DNA from: Comamonadaceae bacterium
GTDB taxonomy: Bacteria > Pseudomonadota > Gammaproteobacteria > Burkholderiales > Burkholderiaceae_C
DNA: 61,534 bases
Direction of reading: 5' to 3'
Assembly: GCA_013297875.1 (NCBI GenBank)
Contig: JAAFIW010000026.1
Coordinates: 1 to 61,534, forward strand
The number at the start of each line of letters is the position of its first letter. Position 1 is the stretch's first letter. Positions 15,564-23,852 of the stretch are shown in pieces. The notes below the pieces were generated by a model that searched no databases, was not told the DNA's origin, and saw only the letters and a list, made by a program, of their open reading frames with translations. The position numbers and the translations under genes were made by a program.

Positions 15564-16778
15564 TCAATCTTCCACAGCCAAATTAGGTTTGGCCAACGCC
15601 CTTCCCAGCCGCACCACCCCCTCCTCAATCTTCCCCACATCCGCCGTCGCAAAACTGAGCCGCAGCGCTGCCCGATCCGGATTCGTCGCAAAAAACGGGG
15701 TACCAGGTACGAACGCCACCAACTGGTCAATCGCGCGTTTGGCAAAGGCTGTGGCATCGGCATCTGGTGCGGTCAGGCGCGTCCAGAAGAACATGCCGCC
15801 TTGGGGCTGGCTGAAGCTGAGTGCGTCGCCCAGCTCGCGTTTGAGGCAGGCGGCCATGGTTTGGGCGCGTTGGGCGTAGGTGCTTCTCACGGTGGCCAAA
15901 GCGGCGTCGAGCCGGTTCAGGCCCAGGTATTCGGCGGCGATAGCCTGGCTCAGGTTGCTGGTGTGGGCATCAGAAAATTGTTTGCACATGACGGCATTGG
16001 CCAGCAACGCGGGTGGGGCCACCATCCAGCCGACGCGGATGCCGGGGCTGAGCACTTTGCTGAAGCTGCCGCAATAGGCAAGGAACTCGCGGCTGCCGGG
16101 CACCTGGGCGCTCATGGCCATCAGGCTGGGCGGTGGTGGCTCGCCGAAGTACAGCTCGCCATACGGGTCGTCTTCCACCACCAGCACCTGGTGCTGCGCA
16201 GCCAGCTCTAAAACGCGTTTTCTGCGCGCCAGGCTGAGCATGGCGCCGCTGGGGTTGCCGAAGGTGGGGATCAAATACACCAGCTTGGGTTTGTGCTGCA
16301 CGATGAGTTTTTCAAGCTCGTCGACTTTCACGCCATCGGCATCAATCGGGGCGCTGACGATATCGGCACCGTACAAGCGAAAGCACTGGATGGTGGCCAG
16401 AAAGGTGGGGCCTTCGACGATCACCTTGTCACCAGGGTTGATCATGGTTTTGCCCAGCAGATCAAGCCCCTGCTGGCTGCCGGTGGTGGTGATAATTTCT
16501 TCGGGCTTGGCCGCGATGCCTTTTTTCGCAAGGTGGCTACTCAAAACCTCGCGCAACGGGCCCCAGCCTTCGGTGGCACCGTATTGCAACACCGCGCCCG
16601 CGCCGGGGCCGCCCAATACGCGCTGCGTGGCGTCGCGAATGCCGTCCAGATCAAACAGCGCCGGATCGGGAAAGCCACCGGCAAAACTGATCAAGCCGGG
16701 TTTGCCCAGCAACTTGAAGATTTCACGAATGGCCGAGGTTTCGACATTTTGCAGGCGGGTGGCGAAGGGAAGGGTCAT
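15564..16778 (-). CDS. PLP-dependent class I/II aminotransferase
   Basis: Predicted 404 residues, fold-type I. The start P-G-L-I-S-F-A-G-G-F-P-D-P-A-L-F and the T-T-G-S-Q-Q-G-L-D-L block match the 2-aminoadipate/valine-pyruvate/LysN-like group. Other hallmarks are the N-P-S-G motif, D-D-P-Y-G-E-L-Y and the PLP-lysine motif G-S-F-S-K-V-L-S-P-G-I-R-V-G-W. Transfers amino groups between an amino acid and a 2-oxo acid in the cytoplasm. Stand-alone gene; exact substrate undetermined. No fused helix-turn-helix domain, so not a MocR regulator. Confidence 0.88.
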   Translation of the reverse strand: MTLPFATRLQNVETSAIREIFKLLGKPGLISFAGGFPDPALFDLDGIRDATQRVLGGPGAGAVLQYGATEGWGPLREVLSSHLAKKGIAAKPEEIITTTGSQQGLDLLGKTMINPGDKVIVEGPTFLATIQCFRLYGADIVSAPIDADGVKVDELEKLIVQHKPKLVYLIPTFGNPSGAMLSLARRKRVLELAAQHQVLVVEDDPYGELYFGEPPPPSLMAMSAQVPGSREFLAYCGSFSKVLSPGIRVGWMVAPPALLANAVMCKQFSDAHTSNLSQAIAAEYLGLNRLDAALATVRSTYAQRAQTMAACLKRELGDALSFSQPQGGMFFWTRLTAPDADATAFAKRAIDQLVAFVPGTPFFATNPDRAALRLSFATADVGKIEEGVVRLGRALAKPNLAVED

Positions 16779-16816
16779 GGTGGTTTGTGGAAAAAGCTGT
16801 TGCAGGCGGGGGATTT

Positions 16817-16989
16817 TTGAACGCAGAGGGCGCAGAGGGTGCGCGTCAGGGCCACAAGAGCAGCCAGATTCCGCTTGATTTTGACTAAAAGCGGCTTCAG
16901 CCCATGTAAATATTGCTCAAGCAGCTATTCATTTGATAGCATTTTTTGCGTCTTCTGCGTATCCTCTTGCGACCTCTGCGTTAAAAAAA
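16817..16989. repeat. family B long inverted repeat, copy 4, interrupted by family A
   Basis: Left arm TGAACGCAGAGGGCGCAGAGG, right arm TGCGACCTCTGCGTTAAAAA. A complete family A copy lies between the arms. Confidence 0.75.
16899..16940 (-). repeat. family A dispersed repeat, copy 7, nested in family B
   Basis: AGCCCATGTAAATATTGCTC then AAGCAGCTATTCATTTGATAGC, a near-consensus copy. Confidence 0.85.
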
Positions 16990-17007
16990 TGGTATTTTGC
17001 CCCTCGT

Positions 17008-17787
17008 TCACAGCAACCCATCCACAAACCCCGCCAGCACCGCCGTCACCACCGTCGCCTGATCTTTGTGCGGCGAATGCCCGCAAGCGGCCAGTTTCAG
17101 GCTCGCGGCATGCGGCACGCGCTGGGCGATTTCGTCGATTTGGGCCATGGTGCCGTAGGCATCGCCTGTGCCTTGCAGGGCCAGCAAGGGGCAGGTGATG
17201 CGCGCGCAATCGGCTCGTATGTCAAAGTTGGCAAAACCGTCGCTGAGCCACACATCGTTCCACTGCCAGAAGGCACCGTCTGGGTCGGCGTGGTAGCGGG
17301 CCAGGCCTTCGCGCAGCTTGCCACCGTCACCACTGGCCAGCCAGGTGTCGCGTACCGCCGCAATTGCCCGGATGGAGATCGTCTCGACCATCACATGCGG
17401 TGCCATGGCAATGCAGGCGGTGCTGGGGTGGCGGCTGGCGTGCAGCAGGGCAATGCTGGCACCGTCGGAATGGCCGATCAAGATAGGCTTTTCAGCGCCC
17501 CGTTGCGCCAGCAAGACGGGCAGCACAGCCCAGGCCTCGTGGTGCAGGTAGTCCGGCTGCAAACGGCTTGCGCCGCGCACATCGGGCACCGGGTCTGATT
17601 GCCCATAGCCGCGGCGCGAATACACCCACCCGGCGCGCCCGGTGGCCTGGCACAGCGCGGCGGGCCAGTCGCGCCACATGGCCACGCTGCCCAGGCCTTC
17701 ATGCAGAAAAACCAGCGGTGCCAAGTCTGCCCGGCCTGCAATGGCCTGCACCTCCAGGCCAATGCCATTCACAGTGAGCTTGTTCAT
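17008..17787 (-). CDS. alpha/beta hydrolase
   Basis: Predicted 259 residues. Strand-plus-oxyanion segment V-F-L-H-E-G-L-G-S, R-G-Y-G-Q-S-D, nucleophile elbow G-H-S-D-G-A-S, acid near G-T-G-D-A-Y-G-T and catalytic His in C-G-H-S-P-H-K-D give a full triad. No signal peptide, so a cytoplasmic esterase-like enzyme; the substrate is not evident. Divergent from the YVTN gene with a LacI-like palindrome near its start codon. Confidence 0.82.
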   Translation of the reverse strand: MNKLTVNGIGLEVQAIAGRADLAPLVFLHEGLGSVAMWRDWPAALCQATGRAGWVYSRRGYGQSDPVPDVRGASRLQPDYLHHEAWAVLPVLLAQRGAEKPILIGHSDGASIALLHASRHPSTACIAMAPHVMVETISIRAIAAVRDTWLASGDGGKLREGLARYHADPDGAFWQWNDVWLSDGFANFDIRADCARITCPLLALQGTGDAYGTMAQIDEIAQRVPHAASLKLAACGHSPHKDQATVVTAVLAGFVDGLL

Positions 17788-17793
17788 GTTTTA

Positions 17794-17808
17794 TGGTAAC
17801 GCTTACCA
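17794..17808. promoter_or_regulatory. LacI-like palindrome between divergent genes
   Basis: TGGTAA-CGC-TTACCA, a 15-nt palindrome 6 nt upstream of the hydrolase ATG and 58 nt upstream of the YVTN gene start. Its look recalls LacI/GalR operators; no such regulator is encoded in the window. Confidence 0.4.
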
Positions 17809-17865
17809 ACAAGGGGGCAAACCCTCAGCCCTTACACTCGCAGGTTGCCCTGAAAGCCCCCGCTT

Positions 17866-18861
17866 GTGACCTTTTTCTCCCCGATTTGCCTGCGCCTGCA
17901 CGCCGTTTTGCTGGCTACCGTGTGTTTTTGTGCCGCCGCCCACGCCAGCACGCTTTCCAGCCCCATCTTTGTATTGAATTCCAAAGACGCCAGCGTTAGC
18001 GTGATTGACCCGGTTTCGTGGAAAGAAACCCGCCGCATTGCCACCGGCAAAGAGCCGCACCACCTGTACCTCACGCCCGACGAAAAATCGGTGATTGTGG
18101 CCAACGCGCTGTCTGATTCACTGACCTTTCTGGACCCCAAAACTGCTGAAGTGCAGCGCACCATTCGTGGCATTCTGGATCCTTATCACCTGCGGTTTTC
18201 GCCAGACATGAAGTGGTTTGTCACCGCAGCCAACCGGCTCAACCATGTGGACATTTACCGCTGGGATGGCAAAGACCTGTTGCTTGCCAAGCGCATTCCC
18301 ACGGGCAAAACGCCCAGCCACATGTGGATCGACAGCAAAAGCACCACGGCTTTCATCAGCATGCAGGACAGCAACGAGTTGATCGCGGTGGACTTGGCGA
18401 GCCAGGTCATCAAGTGGCGAATCGGCACCGGCCCCACGCCGGCCGACGTGTACACCACGCCCGACGACCGCCTGGTGCTGGTGGGCCTGACCGGCGGCGA
18501 CAGCGTGCAGGTGTTTGATGTGACGGGCCCCAGCCCGCGCCTGACCAAAACCATCAAAACCGGCGACGGCGCGCACGCCTTTCGCGCCGCAGGCGACAAG
18601 CGCCACCTGTTTGTCAGCAACCGGGTGGCCAACACCATCAGCAAAATTGACCTGCAAACCCTGCAGGTAACGGATAGTTTTGCCGCGCCGGGCGGGCCCG
18701 ATTGCATGGACATCACGGCTGACGGTAAGCTTCTGCTGGTCACCTCCCGCTGGGCCCGAAAACTCACGGTGATTGACCTGGAAACCCGCCAGGTTGTGCG
18801 GCAAGTCAACGTAGGAAAGTCTCCCCATGGCGTCTGGACTCTGGATCACACACCGCGTTAA
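17866..18861 (+). CDS. exported YVTN beta-propeller protein
   Basis: Predicted 331 residues. N-terminal signal peptide (hydrophobic 10-25, cleavage around A-H-A-S) followed by about seven blades with the repeat pattern ...S-V-S-V-I-D-P...G-K-E-P-H-H-L-Y-L-T-P-D-E-K. This is the YVTN/NHL-type seven-bladed propeller, usually a periplasmic scaffold for protein or metabolite contacts. Starts with GTG. Its last 35 nt overlap the next gene, making it the head of a four-gene cluster. Confidence 0.85.
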   Translation: MTFFSPICLRLHAVLLATVCFCAAAHASTLSSPIFVLNSKDASVSVIDPVSWKETRRIATGKEPHHLYLTPDEKSVIVANALSDSLTFLDPKTAEVQRTIRGILDPYHLRFSPDMKWFVTAANRLNHVDIYRWDGKDLLLAKRIPTGKTPSHMWIDSKSTTAFISMQDSNELIAVDLASQVIKWRIGTGPTPADVYTTPDDRLVLVGLTGGDSVQVFDVTGPSPRLTKTIKTGDGAHAFRAAGDKRHLFVSNRVANTISKIDLQTLQVTDSFAAPGGPDCMDITADGKLLLVTSRWARKLTVIDLETRQVVRQVNVGKSPHGVWTLDHTPR

Positions 18862-19699
18862 GCCCCTCGCAACCAGTTTGGTTGCTATGCTTTGCATAGC
18901 TGCCACAGCGCATGCACAAAGCACGGGCGGCATAAACGATGCCAAAAAGGACTCAAAAACCTGCGACAACCCGGTGTATTTGACCTTTGACACCGGCCAC
19001 ATGGGCGTGGCACCGCTGATTGCCCAGGTGCTGGCCCGCCACCAGGTGCGTGTGACGTTTTTTGCATCTAACGAGCGCACCCAGGAAGGCGATGGCAGCC
19101 TGGGCAACCACTGGGCACCGTGGTGGAAAGCGCGAGCGGCCGAAGGCCACGAATTTGCCTCGCATACCTACGACCATGCCTACTGGAAGGGCGATGTGCC
19201 GGGCCACGACCCTCAGTTTCGCATCGCCCCCAGCGCCGGCGCCTTTGCTGGCCGCGAGTTCACCTGGAGCGCGAAAAAATACTGTGAAAACATCGCCTAC
19301 GCCGCCGAGCGCCTGCAAGACTTCACCGGCAAAAAGCCCCTGCCCCTGTTTCGAGCCCCCGGAGGCTTCACCTCGCCCAAGCTGATTGAAGCAGCCAAAA
19401 GTTGTGGCTACGCGCACGTGGGCTGGTCGCCTGCGGGCTTTTTGGGCGACGAGTTGCCCAGCGAACGCGCCAGCAACACGGCGCTGCTGAACAAGGCGCT
19501 CAAAGACATCAAGACGGGCGACATTCTGGTGGCCCACTTGGGCATCTGGAGCCGCAAAGATCCTTGGGCTCCGGCGGTGCTGGAGCCGCTCATCACCGGG
19601 CTGAAAGCCAAAGGTTTGTGCTTTGCCACCTTGCGCCAGCACCCCCAATACACGGCGTGGATAGCGGCGCAGACTCCGCCTGCCGCGCCCACCAAGTAG
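18827..19699 (+). CDS. exported polysaccharide deacetylase (NodB-like) with altered metal motif
   Basis: Predicted 290 residues with a signal peptide ending near A-H-A-Q (about 31). The NodB fold is evident: motif 1 reads L-T-F-D-T-G-H, motif 2 H-E-F-A-S-H-T-Y-D-H (the HxxxH metal pair), motif 3 F-R-A-P-G-G and a late D-I-L-V-A-H-L. Canonical motif 1 is TFDDG; here the second, metal-binding Asp is Thr, while the catalytic Asp stays. Presumably removes acyl groups from an envelope glycan or glycolipid, or binds it without catalysis. The start overlaps the propeller gene; a shorter start would lose part of the signal peptide. Confidence 0.8.
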   Translation: MASGLWITHRVKPLATSLVAMLCIAATAHAQSTGGINDAKKDSKTCDNPVYLTFDTGHMGVAPLIAQVLARHQVRVTFFASNERTQEGDGSLGNHWAPWWKARAAEGHEFASHTYDHAYWKGDVPGHDPQFRIAPSAGAFAGREFTWSAKKYCENIAYAAERLQDFTGKKPLPLFRAPGGFTSPKLIEAAKSCGYAHVGWSPAGFLGDELPSERASNTALLNKALKDIKTGDILVAHLGIWSRKDPWAPAVLEPLITGLKAKGLCFATLRQHPQYTAWIAAQTPPAAPTK

Positions 19700-19703
19700 A
19701 CCC

Positions 19704-20663
19704 ATGCTGACCTGGCTGGACAACGCGTTTTCCACCGCCCAAGAGTGGCTGTTTCAGGTGGCAGTGCAGCCCCTGGTGTTTGCGCTGGGCGAAGGTGCCT
19801 TGCTGGAGGAGGCCCACGCCGCAACGGCCTGGCTGCTCGCGGGCCTGCTGCAGCTGGTGGTGATCGTGGCCATCATCAGCCCCCTGCAACGCTTTCGCCC
19901 GGTAGAGCCGGTGACCGACCGCGCCACGGTACGCACCGATGTGTTGTACACGCTGGTGCACCGCCTGGGCGTGTTTCGCCTGGCCCTTTTTTTTGCTGTT
20001 GACCCACTGTTTGACGCACTGTTTGGCAGCCTGCGCACAGCGGGTGTGGGCACCTTTCACCTGGATCAGCTGTGGCCCGGCGTGACCGACATGGCCGTGG
20101 TCAGCTTCGTGCTCTACCTCATCATTTTTGATGCGGTCGACTACTGGATTCACCGCGGCCAGCACCATTTCAACTGGTGGTGGAGCCTGCACAGCCTGCA
20201 CCATGCGCAGCGGCAAATGACGGTGTGGAGCGACAACCGCAACCACCTGCTGGACGACGCGCTGCGCGACAGCATCATCGTGCTGGTGGCCCAGCTGATT
20301 GGCGTGGCACCGGGGCAATTCATTGCGCTGGTGGCCTTCACGCAACTGAGCGAGAGCCTGCAACACGCCAATCTGCGCCTGTGGTTTGGCAGCGTGGGCG
20401 AGCGCCTGTGGGTCAGCCCGCGCTTTCACCGGCTGCACCACAGCATTGGCCTGGGGCATGAGTCGCACGGCAAGGGAACGCTAGGAGGCAGCAACTTCGG
20501 CGTGCTGCTGCCCTGGTGGGACATGCTGTTTCGCACGGCCAACTTTGAACGGCGCTACGACCCCACCGGCGTGCGCGACCAGGTGGAACATGGGCGCAAC
20601 TACGGGCGCGGCTTCTGGGCGCAGCAACGGCTGGGCGTGCTGCGTTTGCTGGGGCGGGCGTAG
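19704..20663 (+). CDS. sterol desaturase / fatty acid hydroxylase family membrane protein
   Basis: Predicted 319 residues with several hydrophobic helices in the first 150. The di-iron histidine boxes are plain: Y-W-I-H-R-G-Q-H-H, then S-L-H-S-L-H-H and, further on, R-F-H-R-L-H-H-S. Family members hydroxylate or desaturate lipid chains in the inner membrane using oxygen. It begins 4 nt after the deacetylase stop and is followed by a phospholipid methyltransferase-like gene, pointing to modification of membrane lipids. Confidence 0.85.
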   Translation: MLTWLDNAFSTAQEWLFQVAVQPLVFALGEGALLEEAHAATAWLLAGLLQLVVIVAIISPLQRFRPVEPVTDRATVRTDVLYTLVHRLGVFRLALFFAVDPLFDALFGSLRTAGVGTFHLDQLWPGVTDMAVVSFVLYLIIFDAVDYWIHRGQHHFNWWWSLHSLHHAQRQMTVWSDNRNHLLDDALRDSIIVLVAQLIGVAPGQFIALVAFTQLSESLQHANLRLWFGSVGERLWVSPRFHRLHHSIGLGHESHGKGTLGGSNFGVLLPWWDMLFRTANFERRYDPTGVRDQVEHGRNYGRGFWAQQRLGVLRLLGRA

Positions 20664-20668
20664 GCCAT

Positions 20669-21274
20669 ATGAACACACAACCCATGTCACTGAACACGCG
20701 CAGACGACTGGCGGCTTCGCACCACCTGACCTTTCTGCGTTCATGGATAGCCGATCCCTTGCAGGTCGCGGCCATCGCGCCGTCAGGCGACGCCCTGGCG
20801 CGCTTGATCACCCGTGAAATTGACCTGCGGCACGCCCCCGTGCTGGAGCTGGGGCCTGGCACCGGCGTGTTCACCCAGGCTCTGCTGCAGCGCGGCCTGG
20901 CGCAAAGCGATTTGACCCTGGTTGAATGCAGCGAGACCTTTGCACCGCTGCTGCGCGGCCAGTTTCCGCAAGCCAACGTGCTGTGCATGGACGCCGCCCG
21001 GGCCTGCCGCGGCAAAGCGCTGGGCCCCACGCCGTTTGGTGCCGTCGTCAGTGGCCTGCCCTTGCTGTCCATGCCGCTGCGCACGGTGGTGGAAATCATC
21101 GTCGGTGCCTTCACCTGCGTGCGCGACGACGCCGCCTTCTACCAGTTCACCTACGGGGCCCGCTGCCCCGTTCCCCAGCGCGTGCTGACCCGCTACGACC
21201 TGAAAGTCACCCGCGTGGGCCTGATCATCCGCAACTTGCCACCCGCCACGGTGTACCGGATCGCGCGGGCTTGA
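20669..21274 (+). CDS. SAM-dependent methyltransferase, PmtA-like (phospholipid N-methyltransferase)
   Basis: Predicted 201 residues, Rossmann-fold class I methyltransferase. The SAM motif V-L-E-L-G-P-G-T-G-V-F-T is intact, and the stretches A-I-A-P-S, S-G-L-P-L-L and Q-F-T-Y-G are those seen in PmtA/RsmA-like phosphatidylethanolamine N-methyltransferases, as remembered from the family. It lies 5 nt after the hydroxylase, last in the cluster. Likely makes methylated phospholipid at the inner membrane face, but rRNA methylation cannot be excluded. Confidence 0.78.
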   Translation: MNTQPMSLNTRRRLAASHHLTFLRSWIADPLQVAAIAPSGDALARLITREIDLRHAPVLELGPGTGVFTQALLQRGLAQSDLTLVECSETFAPLLRGQFPQANVLCMDAARACRGKALGPTPFGAVVSGLPLLSMPLRTVVEIIVGAFTCVRDDAAFYQFTYGARCPVPQRVLTRYDLKVTRVGLIIRNLPPATVYRIARA

Positions 21275-21289
21275 GCCAAATGGGTCTAC

Positions 21290-21331
21290 AGCCCATGTAA
21301 GTACTGCTCAAGTAGCTATCTATTTAGTAGC
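21290..21331 (-). repeat. family A dispersed repeat, copy 8
   Basis: AGCCCATGTAAGTACTGCTC then AAGTAGCTATCTATTTAGTAGC. It lies between convergent genes and contains the TAG stop (21320-21322) of the minus-strand small gene. Confidence 0.85.
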
Positions 21332-21556
21332 GGATCGTTCCTTGCCAAGCGTCAGCGCCAGCCGCTCCCGCGCCCGTGCCAGCTGCGCATCGCGCTCCCA
21401 CATGCGCTCAATGGCCGCCACCTTTTCTTCCCAGGTCATCTGCCGCTCGTGCGCGCGCCAGGCAGCTTTGACTTTTTCAATGTGCGCCTGTATCTCTGCG
21501 GGGTTGACCACCTGGGTACAGCCCGGCTGAGGGGCGCTAACCGTAGCGTCTGACAT
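21320..21556 (-). CDS. small charged helical protein, partner of the nucleotidyltransferase
   Basis: Predicted 78 residues. After a flexible start it is a run of charged helix (K-V-K-A-A-W-R-A-H-E-R...R-M-W-E-R-D-A-Q-L-A-R-A-R-E-R), likely a coiled coil. The start overlaps the end of the nucleotidyltransferase gene by 20 nt, so the two form a coupled operon. No family recognised. By analogy with two-gene toxin-antitoxin systems it could be the partner protein, but this is inference. Confidence 0.6.
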   Translation of the reverse strand: MSDATVSAPQPGCTQVVNPAEIQAHIEKVKAAWRAHERQMTWEEKVAAIERMWERDAQLARARERLALTLGKERSATK

Positions 21557-22043
21557 AGGTTTCCCAGCGCTGGATGAGTGCGAATTTGTTGACGAGGTTA
21601 CTCAAAATTTCACTTTGCACATGGCCCGATTCGATGAGGGTTTGAACCCGCAAATAGTCTTTAGGACGACCTGTTTGCAAAGCAATGGCGCAAAGGTAGT
21701 CGGCGATGACCACACGCACCGTCAAATCTTCGAACGCTTGACTGCTTGCATGTGTCACGGCCTCTTCTACCAAGGGCGTGTAGGCAGGCCGTATGTGTAC
21801 CGGCCAGGTCCCAATCACGACATATTCATTTTCAACCCGGCCACCCAGCGCTTGCAGGCGCTCATACAGCGGCGTGAGCACCAAGAGCCCGGAAGCCGAT
21901 GGTTTCAAAAACGCAAAAACATCGAGATCTTCAGTTGAGACCGCAGGTGCGTAAAAGCTGGTTGCAACAGCGCCGCCAATTGCAAATTCGGCCAGCGTGC
22001 CTTCGTCGCGTAACTGCAGGAGGATTTGAAGAGCTTGGCGCAT
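21537..22043 (-). CDS. nucleotidyltransferase-fold protein (AbiEii/MNT-like)
   Basis: Predicted 168 residues. The stretch A-I-G-G-A-V-A-T-S-F-Y...S-T-E-D-L-D-V-F has the G-G-x(n)-D-x-D signature of the minimal nucleotidyltransferase fold, like AbiEii toxins and MNT antitoxins. It is shorter than classical AbiEii (around 300 residues). No AbiEi-type wHTH antitoxin neighbours it; instead a small charged helical gene overlaps its 3' end. Could transfer nucleotides to RNA or protein, or be part of a defence pair. Confidence 0.65.
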   Translation of the reverse strand: MRQALQILLQLRDEGTLAEFAIGGAVATSFYAPAVSTEDLDVFAFLKPSASGLLVLTPLYERLQALGGRVENEYVVIGTWPVHIRPAYTPLVEEAVTHASSQAFEDLTVRVVIADYLCAIALQTGRPKDYLRVQTLIESGHVQSEILSNLVNKFALIQRWETYVRRYG

Positions 22044-22087
22044 GTTTGGGTTGTTTGGATGTTAATACGGTCTCCCGCCCTTGTGAA

Positions 22088-22119
22088 ATCTGCTCAAGCA
22101 GCTATTGAATACATAGCAA
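22088..22119 (-). repeat. family A dispersed repeat, copy 9 (short)
   Basis: TCTGCTCAAGCAGCTATTGA then ATACATAGC; lacks a clear AGCCCATG end. It sits 6 bp beyond the stop of the CYTH-CHAD gene. Confidence 0.75.
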
Positions 22120-22125
22120 CAAAAT

Positions 22126-23688
22126 TTACCGCCACGGTGCCGGGCACATGTCTAGCGCCGCCAGCCCCTGCGCCACGCGCGGCAGGGCTTTGACGAGGCG
22201 GCGCTGGTCTTCGGTGTTCCAGGCGTCGCGTAAGGCTTGGGGGGCTCGCAGTTCAGTGAGCATTTCGCCGGCGACCGCGGCATCGTTGACCAGGCCGAGT
22301 TCTTCCTGCAAGTCGGCCAGGGCATCGCGGTATTTTTGCAATTGCGAATCGGTGTACAGCTTGGCCCAGAGATCGAGCAGGTAGCGCAGGCGCTTGACCT
22401 CAATGCGCAAGTCGTGCCGGGCCAACGGCGACAGGCGGGTGAGGTCACGGGCGGCATGTTGCACTTTTTCGTGGGCGTCGGCCAGCATGGTGTTGGCAAT
22501 CACCAGCAGCGGGCGGGGCTGCTTTTTGCCTTGTTCCGGCTCAGGCGGTGATGTGGCCAAGTCATGGGTGAGACGTTCGGCGCGCAGCAGCGCCTGGCCG
22601 TGGGCGGGTTGCGCCAGCGCCAGGGCAATGGCTTCGTAGGCCGCGGTGCGGCGCAGCGCGATCAGGTGAGCCACCGTGTCCAGCGCGTCGCTGACCTCAT
22701 CGCTCAAAGCATCGCGCATCGCAGGCAGGGTTTCCAGCGCAAACACATCGGCGTCGCGCGCGGTGCCCAGCAGCTGGCCCAGGGCGCGCAGCGGGCCGCG
22801 TTGCGCGTCAACCGCTTTGTGGTGCGCCGCGCACTCGGGCAGCGGGCCCAAGGCACGCAGCACGGTGCGCAGGCGGCGCAGGGCCACGCGGGCAAGGTGC
22901 ACGTATTCCACATCAGCCGCTTGCAGATGGCGCAGGTTGTGCTGCAGCGCCGCCAAGGGGCTGGACACGCTGGCCGCAAAGGCTTGCACGGCGGAAGTTT
23001 GCGCATCCAGCAGGGGCGGCTTGGCCTTGACCGGGGCCACCGGCACGTTGCGCAGCAGCTCCCAGCCGCGCTCGGCCTTGCTGGACGACAGCGGAATCAG
23101 CGCCACATCGGCACACAGGCGCTGGGCCAGCTTCCAGATCGGCAGCGCCGGGCCCGACACATGCTCCAGCTCCACTTCGGAAAGCGGCGCGGTGCGTTTT
23201 CGCGCGCCGGTGCCCACGCTGATTTCACCCTGGTCCATGCTGAAGATGGCCTGGGTCGGTTCGTCCGGCGATCCATCGCTGGGCCAGGCCAGCCCCCAGC
23301 TGCGCCGCTCAAAACGCATGGTGAAGGCGCGTTTGAGCTGGGTTTTCAGCTGGGCGAACTCAGGCAACTTTGCCAACGGTGTTTGTGCGAGCGCCGCCCA
23401 GTCCAGCGCATCGCCGGGCACGGGCGTTTCCCACTCGCCGCGCTGGCGCAGGGCCAGCGCCTCGCCACTGGCGGTTTTGAAGGTTTGCACCCAACCCTGG
23501 CCCTCATGGCGCACACGCAGTGACATCTTGTGGCTGGCCAACAGGCCTGCTGGCGTGTCGTAGTAGTGGGCGCGCATGGCCTGCAGGCGCACCGGGCCCG
23601 CCAGCAGCCGCACCAGGCGCGGGTGTGTTTGCAACTGCGGCAGATCGGCGGGGCGCACCGCCAGTTTGAGTTCGAGTTCTGTAGGCAT
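22126..23688 (-). CDS. CYTH and CHAD domain protein
   Basis: Predicted 520 residues. Residues 1-200 are a CYTH (triphosphate tunnel) domain starting M-P-T-E-L-E-L-K-L, which holds the ExExK metal/phosphate motif. Residues about 240-520 are a CHAD domain, an all-helical region with repeated conserved His/Arg/Lys (V-H-L-A-R-V-A-L-R-R-L-R-T, later H-D-L-R-I-E-V-K-R-L-R-Y). CHAD domains bind polyphosphate and CYTH domains cleave triphosphate or polyphosphate, so it is probably a cytoplasmic polyphosphate-related protein. Monocistronic; divergent from the hydrolase gene. Confidence 0.9.
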   Translation of the reverse strand: MPTELELKLAVRPADLPQLQTHPRLVRLLAGPVRLQAMRAHYYDTPAGLLASHKMSLRVRHEGQGWVQTFKTASGEALALRQRGEWETPVPGDALDWAALAQTPLAKLPEFAQLKTQLKRAFTMRFERRSWGLAWPSDGSPDEPTQAIFSMDQGEISVGTGARKRTAPLSEVELEHVSGPALPIWKLAQRLCADVALIPLSSSKAERGWELLRNVPVAPVKAKPPLLDAQTSAVQAFAASVSSPLAALQHNLRHLQAADVEYVHLARVALRRLRTVLRALGPLPECAAHHKAVDAQRGPLRALGQLLGTARDADVFALETLPAMRDALSDEVSDALDTVAHLIALRRTAAYEAIALALAQPAHGQALLRAERLTHDLATSPPEPEQGKKQPRPLLVIANTMLADAHEKVQHAARDLTRLSPLARHDLRIEVKRLRYLLDLWAKLYTDSQLQKYRDALADLQEELGLVNDAAVAGEMLTELRAPQALRDAWNTEDQRRLVKALPRVAQGLAALDMCPAPWR

Positions 23689-23742
23689 AGGGCTTTGTTT
23701 GCACGGGCGAAATTCGGTTCAATTTAGCATCAAATCGGGCTG

Positions 23743-23785
23743 TAGCCCTTTATTTCATTGCTCAAACAGCTACTATTTCAGTAGC
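23743..23785 (-). repeat. family A dispersed repeat, copy 10
   Basis: AGCCCTTTATTTCATTGCTC then AAACAGCTACTATTTCAGTAGC, located between divergent genes where their promoters should lie. Confidence 0.8.
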
Positions 23786-23852
23786 ATATTTTGTATCACT
23801 GGCTGTCAGCAGATTGACTGACAGCCAACGCGCCACTTCTTATCATGCCTCC

